Part shown: positions 58,560-64,000 of the stretch, one piece after another
Layout: every line of letters starts with the position of its first letter
Position numbering within the stretch: the stretch's first letter is position 1
Source of the DNA: Parafrankia discariae
GTDB lineage: Bacteria > Actinomycetota > Actinomycetes > Frankiales > Frankiaceae
Direction: 5' to 3'
DNA: 64,000 nt
NCBI RefSeq assembly: GCF_000373365.1
Contig: NZ_KB891213.1
Coordinates: 166 to 64,165 of the forward strand
Made by a program: the position numbers and the translations under genes
Notes under the pieces: generated by a model
Databases searched by the model: none
What the model was told of the DNA's origin: nothing
The model's input: only the letters and a program-made list of their open reading frames with translations

Positions 58560-60128
58560 ATGGTCGAAGCAACACACATCTCTCAGACGCGGGCACCACA
58601 TCCCGGTACTGAGCGCCCGGCGGCCGGCGCAGCCCTGCTGGCCGTCATCCTCCTCGGCCAGTTCATGGCCATCCTGGACGTCAGCATCGTCAACGTGGCG
58701 CTGCCGACGCTGCGAACGGATCTGGACGTCTCCGGCGCCGGGCTACAGCTCATCGTCGCCGGCTATGTCCTCTCCTACGCGGTTCTGCTGATCACCGGTG
58801 CGCGGCTGGGCGGCATGCTCGGGCACCGGCGCGCGTTCAACCTGGGACTCGCCGGGTTCACCGTGGCCTCGCTCGCCTGCGGCCTGGCACCCGGGACGTC
58901 CTCGCTGATCGCCTTCCGTTTCCTGCAGGGGGTCAGCGCCGCGCTGATGACCCCGCAGGTCATGAGCCTGATCCAGCGGAACTTCGCCGGTGCGGCGCGG
59001 ATGCGGGCCCTCGGCTACTTCTCCGCGGTGATCGCGGGCGGTGTCGTCGTCGGCCAGGCCGCCGGCGGGCTGCTCGTCAGCGCGAACCTGTTCGACGCCG
59101 GCTGGCGGACGGTCTTCCTGGTGAACGTGCCGATCGGGCTGGTGCTGCTCGTCGTCGGCCCCCGCGTCATGCCCGCCGACGAGGGGCGCCCGGGGACCGA
59201 CCTCGACATTGCGGGCCTGCTCGTCCTCAGCGCGGCGGTCCTGCTCTTCGTGATGCCGCTCATCCTCGGCCACGAGCTCGGCTGGCCGGCCTGGACGGGG
59301 GTGTCGCTGGCCGCGAGTGTCGTCCTGTTCGTGCTCTTCGTCCTGGTGGAGCGAGCCGTCGCGGCCCGCGGGAGACGTCCGTTGATCTCGGTGCGGGTGC
59401 TGCGCGCGCCCGTGCTGCTGCCCGCCGCCGGCACGCTCCTGCTCGGGCCGGCCTCCTGGGCCGGGTTCCTGTTCACCACCACCCTGCACCTGCAGGGTGA
59501 CCTGGGGATGAGCCCGCTGCGCTCCGGGCTGGCGTTCGTCCCGTGCGTCGTCGCGTTCGGCGCGGTCGGGCTGAGCTGGCAGCGTCTGCCGGCCAGCTGG
59601 CACGCGAACCTGATCCCGGTCGGGCTGGTGTTCGCCGCCGTCTCGTATCTGTTCCTCGGGCCGCTGGGTGGCGGCGGGGTGCGCTACGAGATCCTCACCG
59701 CGCTGATCGGCCTGGGCCTCGGCGTGATGTCGATCATCATCTCGGTGGCACTGGAGCACGTCCCGGTCGAGGACGCGGCCGACGCCAGCGGCCTGCTGCT
59801 GACGCTGATGCAGCTCGGCCAGGTGATCGGCGTCGCGACCGTCGGCACGGTGTTCCTGACCACCGCCGACGACGGCGGCTCGACCCGCGACGCGGAGTAC
59901 GGCACCGGCTACGCTCTCGCGGCGGTCGCGTGCGTCGCCGCCGTGAGCGCCCTGCTGCTGGCGTGGCGCCGCGGGCGGATACCGGCCGTGCCCGTGTCCG
60001 TGCCCGCCCAGGCGTCTCCCGCCCAGGCGTCTCCCGCCGGGCCGGAACGCCTGCCCGCCCCGGAGCGGACGGCCGGACCAGGATCCCTGCCCGAGCCGGC
60101 TCCAGCGCTGCTGACGGACGGCCGGTAG
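58560..60128 (+). CDS. MFS multidrug exporter, DHA2 (EmrB/QacA) family
   Basis: A 522-residue transporter with about 14 membrane helices. FMAILDVSIVNVALPTLRTDL is the DHA2 helix-1 motif, GARLGGMLGHRRAFNLGL is motif A, and RFLQGVSAALMTPQVMSLI motif C-like. It should expel drugs or metabolites by proton antiport. The C-terminal 50 residues are disordered and include AQASP repeats. The ATG at 58560 has TGAGG just upstream; ATG 58548 is in frame. The frame extends to 58125 but that part overlaps the regulator gene. Confidence 0.92.
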   Translation: MVEATHISQTRAPHPGTERPAAGAALLAVILLGQFMAILDVSIVNVALPTLRTDLDVSGAGLQLIVAGYVLSYAVLLITGARLGGMLGHRRAFNLGLAGFTVASLACGLAPGTSSLIAFRFLQGVSAALMTPQVMSLIQRNFAGAARMRALGYFSAVIAGGVVVGQAAGGLLVSANLFDAGWRTVFLVNVPIGLVLLVVGPRVMPADEGRPGTDLDIAGLLVLSAAVLLFVMPLILGHELGWPAWTGVSLAASVVLFVLFVLVERAVAARGRRPLISVRVLRAPVLLPAAGTLLLGPASWAGFLFTTTLHLQGDLGMSPLRSGLAFVPCVVAFGAVGLSWQRLPASWHANLIPVGLVFAAVSYLFLGPLGGGGVRYEILTALIGLGLGVMSIIISVALEHVPVEDAADASGLLLTLMQLGQVIGVATVGTVFLTTADDGGSTRDAEYGTGYALAAVACVAAVSALLLAWRRGRIPAVPVSVPAQASPAQASPAGPERLPAPERTAGPGSLPEPAPALLTDGR

Positions 60129-60174
60129 CCGCTCCAGCCGAGGCCGGCCCGAGGTCGGACGTCGGTCCGGCGGG

Positions 60175-61218
60175 CTATCCCGCGGCGGTGGCCGGCTGAT
60201 CGGCGATCCAGGCCGCGATCCGGGCCCGGGAGGTGAACCCGAGCTTGTTCAGGATCTGCTGGACGTGGGTCTCGGCCGTGCGGTTGGAGATCACCAGGGT
60301 GGCCGCGATCTCCTTGTTGCTCAGCCCCCGCGCGAGGAGGTCGGCGACCTGCCGTTCCCGTCTCGTCAGCCGGCTGCCCTGGTCCCGGCCGGCGGTACCC
60401 GCCGGCGCGGGGTACGACCCCTTGGTCGCGCGGGCGCAGGCGTCCTCGGGGGACAGCGCCGCGCCCTGGGCCCAGGCGGCGTCGAAGGACCGTCCGCCGA
60501 GCGCCTTGCGGGACCGGGCCTCACAGCGCCGCCGGAACCTGAACAGCGCCGGCAGTGCGACGGTCGACGTGCCCATCCGCTCCCAGAGCCGGTCCGCCGC
60601 GCCGAGCAGGACGGCGGCGGCGGTGGCGCACTCCCCGAGGCTGGTCTCGATCCAGGCCGGCGTCTCCAGGCACAGCGCGAAGCCCAGATGGTCGGGCCGG
60701 CTGGTGAGCGCCGTGCGGGCGACGGCCAGCGCCCGCTCGGGATCACCGGTGCGCCAGGTGGCGGTGGCGTAGGCCCACTCCGCGTAGGAACGGAGCCGGT
60801 GGTCGTCGCGCAGCTCCGCGATGGCGAGCGGTATCCCGTCCAGCCGGCGGCAGATCTCGCCGACCGCGGCCTGGTTGTCCTCGGTGAGCTCGAAAGGATG
60901 TCGGCCAGCTCCGCGCAGGCGTCCACCAGATGCTCGCAGTTGTCCAGTGAAAGGAACATGTGCCGGGACGCGATGTGATCGGTCAGCACCGACACCCGTC
61001 ACCGTGCCCAGCCGAACACCGCCGAGCAGCCGTCTGAGGTCCGCGCATTCGTCCCGCCGGCCGACGAAGCTTGTTCGTTCCGCCGGTAACAGTTCCTTCC
61101 GCCGGTAACAGTTCGTTCCGGGGCTGTTGCTCGTTCCGGGTCCGCTGCTCGTTCCGGGGTCGCAGCGGCATTGGCGCGGGCATGGATCATCTTTGGTCGC
61201 CGCGGCGGGGGCCGGCAA
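60175..61218 (-). pseudogene. Decayed LuxR-family ATPase regulator
   Basis: The C-terminal LuxR helix-turn-helix is intact (LTRRERQVADLLARGLSNKEIAATLV, NRTAETHVQQILNKLG), but the rest is a patchwork. LPAERTSFVGRRDECADLRRLLGGVRLGTVTGVG is the start of an AfsR/LuxR-type NTPase, yet the Walker A is missing. The next conserved block, DNCEHLVDACAELADIL, is found at about 60905-60955 in another frame. ELTEDNQAAVGEICRRLDGIPLA is then back in frame and joins directly to a late helical segment. So at least two or three deletions and a frameshift have removed most of a protein that is usually 700-1000 residues. The N-terminal part contains 19-bp tandem repeats (61073-61120). Confidence 0.8.
61073..61120. 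repeat. 19-bp tandem repeats in the decayed regulator
   Basis: GTTCGTTCCGCCGGTAACA at 61073-61091 is followed by a copy with one change (61092-61110) and a partial third copy (61111-61120). Confidence 0.8.
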
Positions 61219-61344
61219 GGCATTACGTAGTACGGACGGTCCCCGTACCCGCCCGCGTAGTTCCGCTGAGGATTCCCGACCGTCAGGGATCGCTGCTGTT
61301 CCGGCACACCATCAGGGGAACACCGGTGGGAGACCGGCAGGAGC

Positions 61345-61376
61345 GGTCCACCGGTCCACCGGTCCACCGGTCCACC
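61345..61376. repeat. Four 8-bp tandem repeats
   Basis: GGTCCACC repeated four times exactly, in a non-coding stretch between two decayed genes. The unit is not a multiple of three, unlike the repeats inside genes. Confidence 0.85.
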
Positions 61377-61425
61377 GGTTCTGCCGATCTGACGGCGTGA
61401 GCCCGTGTACGCTGAAAGGGACTAC

Positions 61426-61930
61426 ATGCTCACGCCGTTTGACGACTGTCCGGTGCACCAGACCGCATTGCCTGTCGCGCACGCCGGCGGCCATCCCGAT
61501 CACTGCGACCGGTTCTGGCCCAACGGCTACGACGAGCAGATGTATTTCGCGCCCGCGCTCGGTCTCTATCCCAATCGTGGGATCATCGACGCCGCCTTCA
61601 GTGTGGTTCACGACGGTGTGCAGCGGTCCGTGTTCGCGTCGGGGCGCATCCCGCTGGACCGGATCAGGACGAGTGTCGGCCCGATCTCGGTGGAGATCGT
61701 CGAACCGCTGCGGGTCAGCCGTGTCCGGGTCGACGCTTCGGAACACGGGCTGGTCGCCGAGCTCACCGCCACCGCCCCACGGCCGATGGCACGACGAACT
61801 CGCCGTGGACGGCGAGGCCTTCAAGGTGGCGGAACTCGACACCGTCGCTCCCGACTGCGTGCACGTCCAGCAGGTCGTCCGCGCGCGCTGGGGCGACCGG
61901 ACCGGACTCGGGGTGCTGGAGCGGCTCTTC
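61426..61930 (+). pseudogene. Remnant of a lipocalin-like (DUF7064/7065-type) protein with internal deletion
   Basis: A good start exists (AAAGGG, five bases, ATG at 61426) and about 115 residues read well: MLTPFDDCPVHQTALPVAH, FAPALGLYPNRGIIDAAFSVVH and GPISVEIVEPLRVSRV. These resemble the N-terminus of large actinobacterial proteins of unknown function. At about 61770 the frame changes, and the other frame gives a C-terminus of the same family type (WHDELAVDGEAFKVAELD, CVHVQQVVRARWGDRTGLGVLE). The middle ~150-200 residues are missing. I read it as one gene with a large deletion and frame loss; the family link is from memory of sequence style. Confidence 0.6.
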
Positions 61931-61933
61931 AAG

Positions 61934-62619
61934 CGACATCACCCGCCAGACCTTCAAGCAGGACGAGGCCACCTACTCGCTCCAGCCTGACGTCGTCCCG
62001 GCCGCTGGCGGTTTCAACAACACCGTCGGCCTGTACCACATGGACGGCAAGAACGGTGTCGACCATCTTTCGGGCGGCTTCGGCGAGTGGAACGCTGCTG
62101 GACCACGGCGTGCTCGTGAATGTCACCGGCATCGCCCGGCAGGACCACCAGCGGGGCGACTTCACCGCCGGTCCGGGTGGCTGGGAGCGGTTCAGCATCC
62201 AGCTCGACGACAACACGCAGTGCATGCTCTACTTCATCCACAATGCCAACAACCAGCTGGTTCAGACGGTTGGCACCCGGGTGAACGCGAACGGCACCAC
62301 CACGAACCTCGCGCCCAACACCATCTCGTCGACACCCCTGGGCAGCTGGACGAGCCCACACACGGGCATCGTCCACCAACAGAAGTGGGCGATCAACGTT
62401 CCGGGTGGAACGTTGACGATCACGCCTCAGCTCGCCGACCAGGAACTGTACAACCCGCTTATTCCGCAGGGTTCGTACTGGGAAGGTACCTCGACGGTGA
62501 CCGGCACCCTCAACGGTGCGGACATCACCGGTAAGGCGTACGCCGAGCTGACCCCGTCCATCACGCTGCCGACCCGCGGCTCCGTGTGGCAGGGCATCCT
62601 GGACGCGCTCGACCTGTAA
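61934..62619 (+). pseudogene. Remnant of an AttH/CrtC-like (lipocalin-like hydrolase) gene
   Basis: The first part, ITRQTFKQDEATYSLQPD, GGFNNTVGLYHMDG, is in one frame, and from about 62090 the sequence continues in another: VNVTGIARQDHQRGDF, WERFSIQLDDNTQCMLYFI, LGSWTSPHTGIVHQQKWAINVPGGTLTITPQLADQEL and YWEGTSTVTGTLNGADITGKAYAEL. The latter is the C-terminal lipocalin-like half of AttH/CrtC-type secreted hydrolases. The N-terminal half is mostly gone and there is a frameshift, so this is a pseudogene. A 404-codon open frame across 61405-62619 joins it to the preceding remnant only by chance. Confidence 0.7.
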
Positions 62620-62744
62620 GCACCCGCACCCGCACCCGCGAGACGCTGGCGCCACCGCCGCCCACGCGGCGGTGGCGCCAGCCGCGTGTCCGGCCGCGAG
62701 GCACGGCCGGAATCGCGGCCGGTGCCCACGGCGGACGGCGACGC

Positions 62745-62776
62745 TCAGAGCCGGGTGATGTCAGAGCCGGGTGATG
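62745..62776. repeat. 16-bp tandem duplication at the methyltransferase stop codon
   Basis: TCAGAGCCGGGTGATG at 62745-62760 is repeated exactly at 62761-62776. The second copy contains the stop codon and last four codons of the minus-strand methyltransferase gene. Confidence 0.95.
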
Positions 62777-63393
62777 GAAGCCAGCCAGGCCGGGATCGCG
62801 CCGGGCCCGAGGGTGATCTCGATCTCGGCCGGCTCGACGGAATCCACCCGCCAGCCGTCGGTGAAGCCGGCCCTGATCTCGTACTGGCTGACCCGGCGTG
62901 GTCCGGTCGCCCCGGGGACCTGATCATTGAAGCAGAGCATGAAATAGCGGCCGCCACTGACGATCGTGGCCCCGAGGGCCTCGACGAAACGGGTGCGGTC
63001 GTCGTCGGTGAAGATGTGGAACAGGCCGCAGTCGAGCACCGTGTCGAACCTCTCGCCGAGGGCGACCAGCTCCAGGGCGTTCCAGACCAGGAACCGGGCC
63101 GACAGGCCCCGGTCGGCCGCCTTGGCGTCGGCGCGGGCGATGGCCGCGGGGGCGGTGTCGATGCCGGTGGCCGCCAGGCCGCGACCGGCGGCCAGCAGCG
63201 TGTGTTCCCCGGTGCCGCAGCCCACGTCGAGCACCCGGCTGCGGAGCAGCCCCGCCGCGGCGAGAGCCTCGAACGCCGGTTGGGGGCGACCGATGTCCCA
63301 GGGCGGCGTCCCCTGGTAGAACGCGTCGAAATCAGCCGGATGCCGCGGCCGCAGCGGGATGGGCACGCCGTCCGGACCGTTCGCGATGGCCAT
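62761..63393 (-). CDS. Class I SAM-dependent methyltransferase
   Basis: A 210-residue methyltransferase. RVLDVGCGTGEHTLLAAGRG is motif I, ATGIDTAPAAIARADAKA motif II, and RFDTVLDCGLFHIFTDDDR motif post-I/II. The N-terminal FDAFYQGTPPWDIGRPQPAF is typical of thiopurine-methyltransferase-like and tellurite-resistance (TehB-like) proteins, so a small-molecule substrate is likely. The ATG at 63393 starts the conserved region; the frame is open to 63492. A 16-bp duplication copies its 3' end. Confidence 0.9.
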   Translation of the reverse strand: MAIANGPDGVPIPLRPRHPADFDAFYQGTPPWDIGRPQPAFEALAAAGLLRSRVLDVGCGTGEHTLLAAGRGLAATGIDTAPAAIARADAKAADRGLSARFLVWNALELVALGERFDTVLDCGLFHIFTDDDRTRFVEALGATIVSGGRYFMLCFNDQVPGATGPRRVSQYEIRAGFTDGWRVDSVEPAEIEITLGPGAIPAWLASITRL

Positions 63394-63548
63394 GCGCAGC
63401 GGTCCTCCTCGAGGGTCGGGAACGGTACTCAATGGCCTGGAGCGGAGAGGTTGGTCACTGTGCATAACCGGTCTGTCGCTCCTGGCGTCCACCCAGACTA
63501 CGGCGCCTGCCCGGGGAGTACCCGCCGGCCGCGGATAAGATCATCGCT

Positions 63549-64000
63549 GTGCGCAGGGTACTGGTGGTGGGGGCGTCCGGAGCGGGGAAGTCGACACTCG
63601 CCCGAAGCATCGCGGAACGCCTGAACGTGCCGCATGTCGAGCTCGACGCGCTCTACCACGGCCCGGGCTGGGAGCCACGCCCCGCCTTCCGGGCCGACGT
63701 CGAGGAGATCACCGGCGCTCCGGGCTGGATCGTCGACGGCAACTACTCGGCCGTGCGTGAGCTCCTGTGGGCCAGGGCCGACACGGTCGTCTGGCTGGAC
63801 CTGCCGCGCTGGCTGGTCGAATGGCAGGTTGTGACGAGGACGGCCCGCCGGGTGGTGTGCCGGACCACACTGTGGAACGGCAACCGGGAACGCTGGCGTG
63901 AGCTGCTGCGGGCCTCGCATCCGATCCTTTGGGCGTGGCACAAGCACGGTGAGTACCGGGTGCGCTACGGTGCCCGCTTCGCGGATCCGGTCAACGGCGG
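63549..64000 (+). CDS. P-loop kinase-like protein (adenylate kinase/FlaR-type), partial at window end
   Basis: At least 150 residues of a small P-loop protein that continues beyond the window. VRRVLVVGASGAGKSTLARSIAERL is a full Walker A; VPHVELDALYHGPGWEPRP, WIVDGNYSAVRELLW and ADTVVWLDLPRWLVEW follow. This is the layout of the adenylate-kinase-like 'topology modulation' (FlaR-related) proteins found in many bacteria, whose substrate is not known. A GTG at 63549 is the best start; no clear ribosome-binding site is present. It is divergent from the methyltransferase gene. Confidence 0.85.
   Translation, partial: MRRVLVVGASGAGKSTLARSIAERLNVPHVELDALYHGPGWEPRPAFRADVEEITGAPGWIVDGNYSAVRELLWARADTVVWLDLPRWLVEWQVVTRTARRVVCRTTLWNGNRERWRELLRASHPILWAWHKHGEYRVRYGARFADPVNG

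Noticed and set aside
61405-62619. A single 404-residue gene
   Set aside because: Its two ends belong to different lipocalin-like families, its middle is low-complexity translation of other frames, and matching segments appear in the alternative frames.

Overview
The window is high-GC actinomycete chromosome and most closely resembles Frankia. Reasons are the very strong G/C bias at third codon positions, a four-S1-domain ribosomal protein S1, two complete conservon (cvnABCD) operons, many GTG/TTG starts, tightly overlapping operons, and in-frame GC-rich minisatellites inside coding regions. The genus call is inference. No rRNA, tRNA or CRISPR array was seen.

Layout. 1-6864: cell-surface glycan genes (start of a GDP-mannose 4,6-dehydratase, a membrane O-acyltransferase fused to an SGNH esterase domain, a GT39-like membrane glycosyltransferase, a second O-acyltransferase). 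7130-10285: rpsA and two head-to-head thymidylate-kinase-like genes, one with a degenerate P-loop. 10272-16491 (minus): conservon A, cvnA-B-C-D followed by two cytochrome P450s that lack the K-helix ExxR motif. 16492-17757: long gene-free leader or spacer. 17758-19795: GNAT acetyltransferase, glutathione peroxidase and HxlR regulator, with strong terminators. 20601-27753: a DAB-type inorganic-carbon uptake operon (dabA plus two antiporter-like membrane subunits), followed 30 bp later by an IS607-type element (serine recombinase plus TnpB, 27784-29681). 29859-33627: a SpoIIE-type phosphatase and a Ser/Thr kinase, convergent and overlapping. 34157-35851: FMN reductase and a divergent XRE regulator around three 17-bp tandem repeats. 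36085-37888: lipoamide dehydrogenase and a VOC protein.

38049-42546 (minus): conservon B, with a soluble cvnA and a styrene/indole-monooxygenase-like flavoprotein in the place usually held by a P450. 42805-48099: a DUF2461 protein, three small poorly known genes on the minus strand (one a beta-trefoil, inhibitor-like protein), and a divergent SARP/BTAD regulator preceded by 11-bp direct repeats. 48169-50022: recQ. 50173-57440: a complete beta-glucoside (cellobiose-like) utilisation locus with binding lipoprotein, two permeases, GH1 beta-glucosidase and LacI regulator in one overlapping operon, a divergent ATPase, and a LacI-type operator. 57497-60128: an XRE regulator divergent from a DHA2-type MFS exporter. 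60175-62619: a cluster of decayed genes (LuxR-type regulator, lipocalin-like proteins). 62761-64000: a methyltransferase and the start of a P-loop kinase.

How the genes fit together: the two conservons each look like a self-contained membrane-proximal GTPase signalling module tied by translational coupling to a redox protein. The dab operon should feed bicarbonate using ion-motive force. The ceb-like locus should import and hydrolyse beta-glucosides under LacI control. The best candidates for under-described biology are the conservon redox partners, the two-antiporter DAB operon, and the unknown trio beside the SARP gene.
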